Shown here: positions 27,164 to 36,675 of the stretch, one piece after another | Position numbering within the stretch: the stretch's first letter is position 1 | How the letters are laid out: each line of letters starts with the position of its first letter | Source of the DNA: Hwangdonia lutea | GTDB taxonomy: Bacteria; Bacteroidota; Bacteroidia; Flavobacteriales; Flavobacteriaceae | DNA length: 64,000 nucleotides | Direction: 5' to 3' | NCBI RefSeq assembly: GCF_032814565.1 | Contig: NZ_CP136521.1 | Coordinates: forward strand, 434,001-498,000 | Notes under the pieces: generated by a model | What the model saw: the letters and a program-made list of their open reading frames with translations, nothing else | What the model was told of the DNA's origin: nothing | The model's database searches: none | Translations under genes and position numbers: made by a program

Positions 27164-28051
27164 ATGAAAAACATCGCCGTAATTGGAGCAGGCACCATGG
27201 GAAATGGTATTGCACACACTTTTGCACAAAACGGATTTAAAGTTCAACTTATAGATATTAGTGAAGATTCACTTAAAAAAGGTATGGCAACCATTTCTAA
27301 AAATTTAGACAGAATGGTGGCTAAAGAAAAAATAACCGAAGCTAATAAAACGGATACGCTGTCCAATATTTCCACCTTCACAAATATTACCGAAGGTGTA
27401 AAAAACGCGAATCTTGTAGTTGAAGCTGCCACCGAAAATTTAGATTTAAAACTAAAAATTTTCAAGCAGTTAGACGAAGCTTGCCCTGAGCAAGCTATTT
27501 TGGCAACAAACACCTCATCCATTTCCATAACGCAAATCGCAGCGGCGACCTCACGTCCTGAAAAGGTTATTGGAATGCATTTTATGAACCCCGTTCCGAT
27601 TATGAAATTGGTTGAAATTATCCGTGGCTACAACACAAGCGATGCCGTTACACATAGCATTATGGAAATGAGCCGAAAGCTGGGTAAAACCCCAACCGAA
27701 GTAAACGACTACCCAGGTTTTGTGGCCAACCGTATTTTGATGCCCATGCTAAACGAATCGATTGAAACCTTATACAATGGCGTTGCGGGTGTTGCGGAAA
27801 TCGATACCGTTATGAAATTAGGTATGGCACACCCTATGGGCCCATTACAACTCGCCGATTTTATTGGTTTAGATGTTTGCCTGTCTATTTTAAATGTGAT
27901 GTACGAAGGCTTTAAAAACCCTAAATACGCCCCATGCCCCTTATTGGTAAACATGGTTCGTGCGGGTAAATTAGGTGTAAAATCCGGTGAAGGTTTTTAT
28001 GATTATTCTGAAAGCAGGAAGGCTGAAAACGTAGCTAATCAGTTTAAATAG
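27164..28051 (+). CDS. 3-hydroxybutyryl-CoA dehydrogenase
   Basis: It oxidises (S)-3-hydroxyacyl-CoA with NAD+. The 295 residues match the short stand-alone class: G-A-G-T-M-G-N-G-I-A-H at the N-terminus, the N-T-S-S-I-S-I-T motif, catalytic His in G-M-H-F-M-N-P-V-P-I-M, and the C-terminal P-G-F-V-A-N-R-I-L-M-P signature. The start at 27164 gives a normal N-terminus. It probably takes part in beta-oxidation or butanoate metabolism; no partner genes are adjacent. Confidence 0.93.
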   Translation: MKNIAVIGAGTMGNGIAHTFAQNGFKVQLIDISEDSLKKGMATISKNLDRMVAKEKITEANKTDTLSNISTFTNITEGVKNANLVVEAATENLDLKLKIFKQLDEACPEQAILATNTSSISITQIAAATSRPEKVIGMHFMNPVPIMKLVEIIRGYNTSDAVTHSIMEMSRKLGKTPTEVNDYPGFVANRILMPMLNESIETLYNGVAGVAEIDTVMKLGMAHPMGPLQLADFIGLDVCLSILNVMYEGFKNPKYAPCPLLVNMVRAGKLGVKSGEGFYDYSESRKAENVANQFK

Positions 28052-28134
28052 TGTGTAATTTGCAGTCTTACGTGAGTCGTTTTAAATGGCTCCTAAAATG
28101 GTGTTTAAAATTATAGAACCTTAAACCTAAACCA

Positions 28135-28809
28135 ATGAGCATCCAAAAAAACCTTAATAATTTAAAATCAAAATTACCTGAACACGTCACTTTGGTTGCC
28201 GTTTCCAAAACCAAGCCCATTAGCGATTTAATGGAAGCTTATAATGCAGGGCAACGCATTTTTGGAGAGAACAAAATCCAAGAAATGGTAGATAAACACG
28301 AAGACATGCCCGACGATGTTAAGTGGCACATGATTGGGCATGTACAGCGCAATAAGGTGAAACACATGGCGGCGTTTGTAAGTTTAATTCATGGCGTTGA
28401 CAATCTTAAACTGTTAAAGGAAATAAACAAACAAGCCAAAAAACACGATAGAATTATAGATTGTTTACTTCAAATAAAAATTGCATCAGAAGATTCTAAA
28501 TTTGGCATGTCGCCAGATGAAGCTTCAGAAATTCTACAATCGAATGCCTTTTCAGAATTGCAACATATAAAAGTTATTGGCGTTATGGGAATGGCAACGT
28601 TTACTAATGATATGAATCAAATAGAAAACGAATTCAAATTATTAAAAACGACGTTTGACAATTTAAAAGAAGTGCAAACTGCAAACTGCAAACTGCAAAT
28701 TATTTCCATGGGCATGAGTGGCGATTACGAGTTGGCTATAGATTGCGGTAGTAATATGATTCGCGTGGGAAGTAGTATATTTGGCGAACGGAATTACAGT
28801 AAGCAGTAA
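28135..28809 (+). CDS. YggS/PROSC-type pyridoxal-phosphate homeostasis protein
   Basis: This 224-residue single-domain PLP-binding TIM-barrel has the PLP lysine Lys25 in V-A-V-S-K-T-K-P and the family motifs F-G-E-N-K-I-Q-E, W-H-M-I-G-H-V-Q-R-N-K and S-M-G-M-S-G-D-Y. A run of three tandem GCAAACT copies (28674-28694) lies inside the coding region and encodes the linker before the S-M-G-M-S motif. A change in copy number would shift the frame and delete that motif. Confidence 0.94.
   Translation: MSIQKNLNNLKSKLPEHVTLVAVSKTKPISDLMEAYNAGQRIFGENKIQEMVDKHEDMPDDVKWHMIGHVQRNKVKHMAAFVSLIHGVDNLKLLKEINKQAKKHDRIIDCLLQIKIASEDSKFGMSPDEASEILQSNAFSELQHIKVIGVMGMATFTNDMNQIENEFKLLKTTFDNLKEVQTANCKLQIISMGMSGDYELAIDCGSNMIRVGSSIFGERNYSKQ
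28674..28699 (+). repeat. heptanucleotide tandem repeat inside the yggS-like gene
   Basis: There are three full copies of GCAAACT followed by a partial fourth (GCAAA). Seven is not a multiple of three, so slippage would cause a frameshift. Confidence 0.85.
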
Positions 28810-28827
28810 GCAAAAAACCCTTCAAAT

Positions 28828-28869
28828 TTTTAACTTTTAACTTTTAACTTTTAACTTTTAACTTTTAAC
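28828..28869 (+). repeat. heptanucleotide tandem repeat before the exonuclease gene
   Basis: Six tandem copies of TTTTAAC end three bases before the putative ATT start codon at 28872. The repeat puts a TAA stop in every frame within each three copies, so no upstream frame can read through it. Confidence 0.9.
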
Positions 28870-28871
28870 AA

Positions 28872-30233
28872 ATTTACGCAATATTAGACATAGAAACTAC
28901 TGGTGGTAAGTATAACGAAGAAGGCATAACCGAAATTGCAATCTTCAAATTTGATGGCCACGAGATAGTCGATCAATTTATAAGCCTCATAAATCCCGAA
29001 CGCGAGATACAGCCTTTTGTTGTTAACCTTACAGGCATTAATAGCAACATGTTACGCAGTGCCCCCAAGTTTTACGAAGTTGCAAAACGCATTGTTGAAA
29101 TTACCGAAGGTTGTATTATCGTGGCACATAATGCGCAATTTGACAACCGCATTTTAAAAACCGAATTTAAGCGCCTCGGTTTCGATTTTGAACGAAAAAC
29201 CCTTTGTACTGTAGAATTGGCAAAAGATTTAATTCCTGGACAAAGCTCTTATAGTTTGGGCAAGTTGGTACGCTCGCTTGGTATTCCGGTTACCGACAGG
29301 CATCGAGCTTCCGGCGATGCCATGGCCACGGTTAAATTGTTTAAAATACTTTTGGAGAAAGACACTTCAAAAAACATCATCCAACAATCCGTACGCTTAA
29401 ACCCCAAACATCAATTAGAACCTCGCCACATCGATATTATAGAGCAAATGCCATCAGAGACTGGTGTTTACTACATTCACAAGGCCAATGGCGACATAAT
29501 TTACATCGGAAAAAGCAATAATATAAAAAAGCGCATCAATCAACATTTTACAAATACCAATCAAAAATCCAAAAAAATACAGCAAAACGTTGCCACGGTA
29601 ACTTACGAAACCACGGGCAGTGAATTGGTGGCACTTTTAAAGGAAAGCGAAGCCATTAAACGCAACAAACCCATATACAACAGAGCGTTACGGCGCAACG
29701 TTTTTACACACGCCCTGTATAGTTTTAAGGATGAAAACGGGTATATTAATTTAAAAATTGATGATGCCGACGGCAGAAAAAAGGCCATAACCACATTTAG
29801 CAACCGCCAAAGCGGAAAAAGCTTTATCACAAAAGCGGTTGAAGATTTCAACTTATGCCAGAAACTAACAGGACTTTACAAAACCAAAACCAGTTGTTTT
29901 AACTACGATATTAAAACCTGTAACGGGGCTTGTATTGAAAAGGAACCGGCCGAAATTTACAATAAACGCGTACAGGCACTAATAGATAAAAACAGTTATC
30001 ACAATAAAAACATGGTGATTATTGATAAAGGTCGAGCGGTTGATGAACGCAGTGCCATCCTAATAGAAAATGGGGTTTTTAAAGGTTTGGGCTATTTTAA
30101 TTTGAATTACCAAATAAACAATATTGAGATTTTAGAATCCATTATTACGCCCATGGACAGCAATAGAGATACCCAACACATCATTCAAAATTATCTCAGA
30201 AAAAATAAACGGTTAAAAATTATTACGCTTTAA
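28872..30233 (+). CDS. DEDDh exonuclease / GIY-YIG nuclease fusion (PolC-epsilon/UvrC-like), apparent ATT start
   Basis: The protein is about 453 residues if started at ATT (28872). The first 160 residues form a DEDDh 3'-5' exonuclease: D-I-E-T-T-G at 6-11, H-N-A-Q-F-D and H-R-A-S-G-D. A GIY-YIG domain (about 190-275: G-V-Y-Y-I-H and I-Y-I-G-K-S) and a UvrC/Cho-like Cys-rich segment follow. Starting at the first ATG (29049) would remove the exonuclease active site. The preceding in-frame codons up to the TAA at 28866 offer no ATG, GTG or TTG, so ATT is the only candidate that keeps the domain whole; otherwise the start codon has mutated. Confidence 0.88.
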   Translation: MYAILDIETTGGKYNEEGITEIAIFKFDGHEIVDQFISLINPEREIQPFVVNLTGINSNMLRSAPKFYEVAKRIVEITEGCIIVAHNAQFDNRILKTEFKRLGFDFERKTLCTVELAKDLIPGQSSYSLGKLVRSLGIPVTDRHRASGDAMATVKLFKILLEKDTSKNIIQQSVRLNPKHQLEPRHIDIIEQMPSETGVYYIHKANGDIIYIGKSNNIKKRINQHFTNTNQKSKKIQQNVATVTYETTGSELVALLKESEAIKRNKPIYNRALRRNVFTHALYSFKDENGYINLKIDDADGRKKAITTFSNRQSGKSFITKAVEDFNLCQKLTGLYKTKTSCFNYDIKTCNGACIEKEPAEIYNKRVQALIDKNSYHNKNMVIIDKGRAVDERSAILIENGVFKGLGYFNLNYQINNIEILESIITPMDSNRDTQHIIQNYLRKNKRLKIITL

Positions 30234-30238
30234 TACCT

Positions 30239-32197
30239 ATGCAAAAAACTTCTGTACTTCTGCTCCTGTTTTTAAATATTTCCATTTACGCTCAAACCAA
30301 TTTTAATTCAGAAACATTAAAAGTCACTCGTGCCGATTTAGAATTAAATGTTTACGAAAAAGACTCTACCGCAAATGCTTTGGTTTTACACGAATACGGC
30401 AACAGCTATATTGATAACAACGATTATTCTTTAATAACCGAAGAAAAACGAAAAATAAAAATACTAAATCGCGAAGGTTTCAATAAGGCCAATGTTACCA
30501 TTTATTTACAAAAAAGCGATGACCGAAAAGAAAAAGTAAAAAACATTGTTGCCACAACCTACAATTTGGTGGATGGCAAAGTGACGGTTACCAAATTAAG
30601 CGACACCCATATTTTTGAAGAAGAATATAACGACGATTTCACATTAGTAAAATTTACACTGCCAAATATTAAAGAGGGTTCGGTTATAAATTATAGTTAC
30701 ACCCTGCAATCGCCTTTTAAGTTTAATTATCAAGGATGGAGTTTTCAGAGCGATATCCCCAAGCTTTATAGCGAATATAACACGAGCATTCCTGCCAATT
30801 ACGAGTACAACATAAAATTGGTTGGTGGTAAAAAATTGTTTAAAAACGATCAGAAAATAAAACGGAATTGTTTGTACGGTGGCAATGGTGCCCATGCTGA
30901 TTGCACCATTTCCTCTTATGCCATGAAAGATATTCCAGCTTTTATTGAAGAAGATTATATGACCAGCAAATATAATTTCTTAGCCCGGATTGAATACGAG
31001 TTGAAAGTATTTAAAGGATTTGATGGCAGGATAAATAATTACACCAAAACTTGGAAAACCACAGATAGGGAATTTAGAACCGATAAAGACATTGGCAAGC
31101 AACTCTCGAAATCTATAGATTTGGAAGATTTTGTGAGCCATACCGTAATAACTGAAAAAGATACCTATAAAAAAGCCGATGCCATTTATAAACATGTTCA
31201 AGAAAATTACACATGGAATGGCGATTATAAAATATTTTCAGATGTATCTGTAAAAAATTTAATTAAGAATAAATCGGGCAATGTGTCGTCCATAAATATC
31301 TTGTTGCACAACTTACTTAAAGAAGCTGATATTGATGTTAAACCCGTTTTAATTTCAACAAGAGACCATGGATTTCCCACTAAAATATATCCGGTTATTT
31401 CAGATTTCAACTATCTAATTGTTCAAGCTACTATTGATGACAAAACGTATTTACTTGATGCCACAGACGAATACTTGAGCTTTGGCGAAATTCCCCTTAG
31501 ATGTTTAAATAGCTACGGCCGCTTAATGGATTTTAAAAAAGGAAGCGAATGGGTAGACTTAAAACCCAGCACCTTAACGACCATCCAATTTAGAGCAGAA
31601 TTAAATATGGGTGAAAACGATAACATTACGGGCAGTGTAAAATCTAAAAAAACTGGTTATCATGCTTTGGACAGCAGAAAAAGCTATCATCAAAATAATG
31701 ATGCATACCTAACCAATCTAGAAGATAAATACCCAAACATAGAAATATCAAATCATGAGGTAACAAACGAGGGCAAAACCAATCCAGATTTTTTAGAGGC
31801 TTATGATATTGAATACAATTGGGACGACACGGGAGATAATATTTATTTAAACCCCTTCTTTACATCGTTTTTTAAAGAAAATCCTTTTAAACTGCAAGAG
31901 CGCAGCTACCCCATCGATTTTGGATACAAACGCACCTATTACTATATGTTAAAGATTAATTTTGACGATTCGTACACCGTTTTAGAACAACCAGAAAACT
32001 TGAGATTTACATTACCCAATAATAAAGGGAGCGTTCATTTTTCAAATGTAATTATTGATAACGCTATAAATATCATGTTAAAAATCAGCTTTGAAGATGC
32101 TATTTATCCAGCAGAATATTATCCGTATTTAAAAGCTTTTATGAGTAAAATTGTAGATATACAAACCAACTCGCTAATATTATTAAAGAAGAAATAG
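30239..32197 (+). CDS. exported DUF3857 / transglutaminase-like protein, probably non-catalytic
   Basis: The 652 residues have a signal peptide (cut near I-Y-A-Q) and a DUF3857 domain (about 25-220). A transglutaminase-like core (about 300-420) contains the Y-K-H-V-Q-E-N-Y-T-W motif and the closing Y-L-L-D-A-T-D. The position of the catalytic cysteine is occupied by Val349 (S-G-N-V-S-S), so enzymatic activity is unlikely. The C-terminal part is beta-rich. The gene starts 5 bases after the nuclease stop. Confidence 0.85.
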   Translation: MQKTSVLLLLFLNISIYAQTNFNSETLKVTRADLELNVYEKDSTANALVLHEYGNSYIDNNDYSLITEEKRKIKILNREGFNKANVTIYLQKSDDRKEKVKNIVATTYNLVDGKVTVTKLSDTHIFEEEYNDDFTLVKFTLPNIKEGSVINYSYTLQSPFKFNYQGWSFQSDIPKLYSEYNTSIPANYEYNIKLVGGKKLFKNDQKIKRNCLYGGNGAHADCTISSYAMKDIPAFIEEDYMTSKYNFLARIEYELKVFKGFDGRINNYTKTWKTTDREFRTDKDIGKQLSKSIDLEDFVSHTVITEKDTYKKADAIYKHVQENYTWNGDYKIFSDVSVKNLIKNKSGNVSSINILLHNLLKEADIDVKPVLISTRDHGFPTKIYPVISDFNYLIVQATIDDKTYLLDATDEYLSFGEIPLRCLNSYGRLMDFKKGSEWVDLKPSTLTTIQFRAELNMGENDNITGSVKSKKTGYHALDSRKSYHQNNDAYLTNLEDKYPNIEISNHEVTNEGKTNPDFLEAYDIEYNWDDTGDNIYLNPFFTSFFKENPFKLQERSYPIDFGYKRTYYYMLKINFDDSYTVLEQPENLRFTLPNNKGSVHFSNVIIDNAINIMLKISFEDAIYPAEYYPYLKAFMSKIVDIQTNSLILLKKK

Positions 32198-32222
32198 CAA
32201 ATCTTTTACTACTTTTGATTTT

Positions 32223-33086
32223 ATGAGTAAATACACTAGAAATAAATGGCGAGTAAAGCTTCATGAAATTATTTATGAAGCCGATACGCCCGAAGGCAAG
32301 CTGTTTGACGTTGTTTTACTAATAACCATTCTTGCCAGTATTTTATTGGTTATGCTGGAGAGCGTTCAAAGTATTGATGAAAACTTCCATAATTTCCTCA
32401 ATATTTCAGAATGGGTTATTACCATTTTATTTACCATCGAATATATCGCTCGAATTTTAACCGTTCGACGCCCCATAAAGTACATATTCAGTTTTTATGG
32501 CATTGTAGATTTGCTTTCAACCATACCCAAATACATTTCATTAATTGTTGGAGGTGTTCACGCCCTTGCCGCATTGCGGGCTTTAAGGCTGTTACGGGTG
32601 TTTAGAATATTAAAACTAGCACGGTATTTAGGCGCATCTAATAATCTGATGAACGCCTTAAAAGCCAGTAGAGCTAAAATATCAGTATTCCTATTTGCCG
32701 TTATCATTGTTGCCATTATTTTAGGTACTATTATGTATTTGATTGAAGGCGAAAAGAACGGATTTACAAACATCCCTAAAAGCGTCTATTGGTGTATTGT
32801 AACCCTAACCACGGTAGGCTTTGGCGATATTACGCCACAAACACCACTCGGACAGTTTATTGCCTCATTTGTTATGATTTTAGGGTATGGCATTATAGCG
32901 GTGCCAACTGGCATTATATCGGCCGAATACACCAGCCAAAGCAAATCAGGGGAACAAACCAATATTGATAACAACCCAAAACCTGTTCAGCTCAACTCGC
33001 AATGTTGTGTAAATTGTTTAGAAGTTAAGCATCACGATGATGCAGAATACTGCCATAAATGTGGTTGCCAATTACACCATGACTAA
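32223..33086 (+). CDS. voltage-gated potassium channel subunit with C-terminal zinc ribbon
   Basis: The 287 residues have six membrane segments. S4 (about 115-135) carries repeated Arg/Lys every third residue. The selectivity filter T-T-V-G-F-G-D spans 196-202. The cytoplasmic tail (about 240-287) ends in a zinc ribbon with Cys262-x-x-Cys265 and Cys277-x-x-Cys280, an unusual add-on for bacterial Kv channels. The gene overlaps miaA by 8 bases. Ion selectivity for K+ is inferred from the filter. Confidence 0.92.
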   Translation: MSKYTRNKWRVKLHEIIYEADTPEGKLFDVVLLITILASILLVMLESVQSIDENFHNFLNISEWVITILFTIEYIARILTVRRPIKYIFSFYGIVDLLSTIPKYISLIVGGVHALAALRALRLLRVFRILKLARYLGASNNLMNALKASRAKISVFLFAVIIVAIILGTIMYLIEGEKNGFTNIPKSVYWCIVTLTTVGFGDITPQTPLGQFIASFVMILGYGIIAVPTGIISAEYTSQSKSGEQTNIDNNPKPVQLNSQCCVNCLEVKHHDDAEYCHKCGCQLHHD

Positions 33087-33996
33087 GTATTTAATCTCTA
33101 TTGTGGGCCCCACGGCAATAGGCAAAACGGCACTAAGCATTAAGCTTGCACAGCATTTTAATACGGATATTATTTCAGCCGATTCCAGACAGTTTTACAA
33201 GGAAATGCACATTGGTACGGCGGCGCCTTCAACCGAGGAATTAGCGGCGGCTAAACACCATTTTATCCATCATAAATCCATTCAAGATAATTATAGTGTT
33301 GGTGCTTTTGAAAGGGACGCTCTTCAAAAATTAGAAACACTTTTTAAAAGCAAACAGACTATTATTATGGTTGGTGGCTCCGGCCTGTACGTGGATGCCG
33401 TTACAAAAGGATTAGATGAGTTTCCGGATGTTGATAAAAGTATTCGCGAACAATTAAACAGCGCATTGCAAACTAAAGGTTTAAAACATTTACAAAATCA
33501 GTTAAAAGCACTTGACACAAAAGCATTCAATACCATGGCTATTGATAATCCGCATCGGGTTATTCGTGCTTTAGAGATTTGTAAAGGTTCGGGCAAGCCT
33601 TATTCCTCCTTTTTAAACCAAGGAAAAACAGAAAGAAACTTTAACACCATTACCGTTGGTCTCACAGCCGAAAGAGCTATTATTTACAACCGCATTAACC
33701 AACGTGTTGATGTGATGATGGAAAATGGTTTGTTAAATGAAGTGAGAGCTTTAATGCCTTATCAGTCATTAAACGCATTAAACACGGTGGGTTACAAAGA
33801 ATTGTTTAATTACCTTAATGGCAAATGGACTTTAGATTTTGCCATATCGGAAATTAAAAAGCATACCCGCCGATTTGCAAAACGACAACTTACATGGTTT
33901 AAAAAAAATGAATCGACGCTTTGGTTTGATTATGAAACTGATATGAGTAATATTCTAAAAGAAATGGAGCAAAAAATTGCATCTCATAAAGCTTAA
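33079..33996 (+). CDS. miaA: tRNA dimethylallyltransferase
   Basis: It attaches an isopentenyl group to A37 of tRNAs reading UNN codons. From the ATG at 33079 the protein is about 305 residues: P-loop G-P-T-A-I-G-K-T near the N-terminus, D-S-R-Q-F-Y-K-E-M-H-I-G-T-A, and the motif V-G-G-S-G-L-Y-V-D. The C-terminal F-A-K-R-Q-L-T-W-F motif is intact. The start overlaps the end of the K+ channel gene by 8 bases, so the two are translated together. Confidence 0.95.
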   Translation: MTKYLISIVGPTAIGKTALSIKLAQHFNTDIISADSRQFYKEMHIGTAAPSTEELAAAKHHFIHHKSIQDNYSVGAFERDALQKLETLFKSKQTIIMVGGSGLYVDAVTKGLDEFPDVDKSIREQLNSALQTKGLKHLQNQLKALDTKAFNTMAIDNPHRVIRALEICKGSGKPYSSFLNQGKTERNFNTITVGLTAERAIIYNRINQRVDVMMENGLLNEVRALMPYQSLNALNTVGYKELFNYLNGKWTLDFAISEIKKHTRRFAKRQLTWFKKNESTLWFDYETDMSNILKEMEQKIASHKA

Positions 33997-33997
33997 T

Positions 33998-36670
33998 TTA
34001 AAACAATGTTGTTTGCCCTTCATCGTCGTTTTCAGATTCATTTGGTTTATCATTTGGTTTTGAGGTATTATCTGCTTTTTTATCTTCTGAACTATTTGCT
34101 GAAACTTCCATTTCATCAACTACTTCAATCTCATCGGCATGTTTTTGCTCGGGCGCTTCAAAAGGAATGGGGTCCAACAAATTAATTTGATTTACTTTAT
34201 CCTTTGTAAGCTGATTACCCAAAGCATTTATCCCTTTAACGGCAATAAACGCTTCGAGGTTAATTTCAAGATTCTCTTTTCGGTCTTTACCACGCTCTTT
34301 GGCAAATACAACTTCTGCCATGGGTTTCCAATCGGTAGAAACAAGCTCCAATTGTGAATTAGGATGGTCTGAAATAAACGATTCTTCTTTACCTTCATTC
34401 TCAATTAAAAAGCGTTTTACATAGTACAATTCTTTTTCACCATTAAAATAAATAGCGGATATTGGCTTTTTTGGCACCCATTTTTCCATTACAATCATAT
34501 CATCATCAAAATGCATGGTAACTTCTGGAGTTACGGTTTTTACCATCCCCGATTGATTGATGATTAACAGCTTGTCTTCGCCTCTAAATTCGCCCACCAA
34601 ATCGCCTCTACCATCAACATTTAAGCGCTGTACGGCATCATCAAACCAGATTTTACGGGGTTTTAAAGTTGACACACCCTTCTCCTTCAGCTCAACACGC
34701 TTCACGGAATACTTAGTGACCAAATTCCCTTTTGATGTACGGCCTTTTATAAGAATATCGGCAAAATCGATGTCCCATTTTAGCTTTTTTATACTGCCTG
34801 CCTGACGTAAATTAACGGTAACCACTTCGGCCTCGCCATTCGGGTTTGCTGAAAAATACAGTGCAACCGACCCTTTATTGCCGTTGGTTAAATCGTACTC
34901 TTTATCGCGTGTAATGCTAGTTACAGCAAATCTTTTTATATATGACGGTCCCTTTTTACCATCCCGATAAATCATATTATAAATGGTGCGTTTGTCCTTC
35001 TTTTTAAACACTGCCACATGAATAATGTCTTTACCAATAAAGGTTTTGGTGTCCACTTTGGTAACCATCATTTTGCCTGTTTTGGTAAACACAATAATAT
35101 CGTCGATATCGCTACAATCGCAAACATATTCGTTTTTGCGCAACGAGGTTCCAATAAAACCTTCTTCCCTATTTACATAAAGCTTGGTATTTCTAATAAC
35201 AACTTTGGTGGCATCAACATCATCAAAGGTTCTAATTTCAGTTTTGCGTTCGCGCCCTTCGCCGTAATCTTTTTTTAGCCTTTTAAAGTAAGCGATAGCA
35301 TAATCAATAAGATTTGCCAAATGATGTTTTATTTGAGCAATTTGATCTTCTAAAGCATCAATTTTTTGTTGTGCTTTATCGATATCAAATTTTGAAATAC
35401 GCTTGATTCGTATTTCGGTTAAACGCACAATATCGTCTTCTGTAACTTTACGTTTTAAATGTTTTATATGAGGTTGTAACCCCTTATCGATAGCCGAAAT
35501 AACACCTTCCCAAGTTTCTTCTTCTTCAATATCGCGGTAAATTCTGTTTTCAATAAAAATGCGCTCTAATGATGCAAAATGCCATTGCTCTTCAAACTCG
35601 TTCAATTTTATTTCTAATTCTTGTTTTAAAAGTTGAACGGTATTATCGGTTGAACGGCGCAACATTTCCGAAACCCCTACAAACAAAGGCTTATTGTCTT
35701 CAATAACACAACCCAAAGGCGAAATTGATGACTCGCAGCTCGTAAAGGCATACAAGGCATCAATGGTTTTATCTGGCGATAAGCCTGACGGAAGATGAAT
35801 TAATATCTCCACCTCGGCCGCAGTGTTATCTTCAATCTTTTTAACCTTTATTTTACCTTTATCATTAGCTTTTAAGATAGAATCTATTAACGACGATGTG
35901 GTGGTACCAAAAGGAATTTCGGTAATTGCCAAGGTGTTTTTATTAACCTGCGAAATTTTTGCTCGAACCCTCACTTTGCCACCTCGTAAACCATCGTTGT
36001 AATTAGAAAAATCGGCAATTCCTGCAGTAGGAAAGTCTGGTAAAAGCGTAAATCGTTTACCTTGTAAATGTTTTATGGAAGCCTCGATAAGTTCGATAAA
36101 ATTATGAGGCAATATTTTAGTTGATAAGCCCACCGCAATACCTTCGCCACCCTGTGCCAAAAGCAACGGAAACATAACCGGAAGGTTTACGGGCTCTTTT
36201 CGCCTGCCATCATAACTGGCCTGCCATTCGGTAATTTTAGGGTTAAATACAACATCCAGCCCAAACTTTGAAAGACGCGCTTCAATATAACGCGATGCCG
36301 CTGCCCTATCGCCCGTTAAAATGTTTCCCCAGTTTCCTTGGGTATCGATTAACAAATCTTTCTGACCAATTTGCACCATGGCATCGGCAATACTGGCATC
36401 ACCGTGAGGGTGATATTGCATGGTATGCCCCACTATGTTTGCGACTTTATTGTAGCGTCCATCATCCAAATCTTTCATGGAATGCATAATGCGACGCTGC
36501 ACGGGTTTAAAACCGTCCTCAATGGCAGGTACAGCACGTTCTAATATAACATACGATGCGTAATCTAAAAACCAATCCTTATACATACCAGTAACTCTGG
36601 TAATGGTTTCTTGGGGCTCTTGATTTTCTGTATTGTTGTTTTCTAAATCGTCTTTTTGGTCTTCTGTCAT
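33998..36670 (-). CDS. parC: DNA topoisomerase IV subunit A (ParC/GyrA family)
   Basis: The 890 residues have the breakage-reunion domain at the N-terminus, with active-site Tyr128 in A-A-A-S-R-Y-I-E-A-R, and Q-Y-H-P-H-G before it. A long helical region (about 380-480) and C-terminal repeats follow, then an acidic tail rich in Asp, Glu, Ser and Asn. The partner parE lies on the same strand just upstream, with a small ORF between them. I call it topoisomerase IV rather than gyrase because of this pairing and the acidic tail. Confidence 0.93.
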   Translation of the reverse strand: MTEDQKDDLENNNTENQEPQETITRVTGMYKDWFLDYASYVILERAVPAIEDGFKPVQRRIMHSMKDLDDGRYNKVANIVGHTMQYHPHGDASIADAMVQIGQKDLLIDTQGNWGNILTGDRAAASRYIEARLSKFGLDVVFNPKITEWQASYDGRRKEPVNLPVMFPLLLAQGGEGIAVGLSTKILPHNFIELIEASIKHLQGKRFTLLPDFPTAGIADFSNYNDGLRGGKVRVRAKISQVNKNTLAITEIPFGTTTSSLIDSILKANDKGKIKVKKIEDNTAAEVEILIHLPSGLSPDKTIDALYAFTSCESSISPLGCVIEDNKPLFVGVSEMLRRSTDNTVQLLKQELEIKLNEFEEQWHFASLERIFIENRIYRDIEEEETWEGVISAIDKGLQPHIKHLKRKVTEDDIVRLTEIRIKRISKFDIDKAQQKIDALEDQIAQIKHHLANLIDYAIAYFKRLKKDYGEGRERKTEIRTFDDVDATKVVIRNTKLYVNREEGFIGTSLRKNEYVCDCSDIDDIIVFTKTGKMMVTKVDTKTFIGKDIIHVAVFKKKDKRTIYNMIYRDGKKGPSYIKRFAVTSITRDKEYDLTNGNKGSVALYFSANPNGEAEVVTVNLRQAGSIKKLKWDIDFADILIKGRTSKGNLVTKYSVKRVELKEKGVSTLKPRKIWFDDAVQRLNVDGRGDLVGEFRGEDKLLIINQSGMVKTVTPEVTMHFDDDMIVMEKWVPKKPISAIYFNGEKELYYVKRFLIENEGKEESFISDHPNSQLELVSTDWKPMAEVVFAKERGKDRKENLEINLEAFIAVKGINALGNQLTKDKVNQINLLDPIPFEAPEQKHADEIEVVDEMEVSANSSEDKKADNTSKPNDKPNESENDDEGQTTLF

Positions 36671-36675
36671 ATTTT

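Noticed and set aside
28828-28869. Heptamer array as a CRISPR
   Set aside because: Units are 7 bases without spacers.
29049-30233. ATG at 29049 as the start of the exonuclease gene
   Set aside because: It removes the D-I-E-T-T-G motif and leaves an exonuclease without its first catalytic residues.
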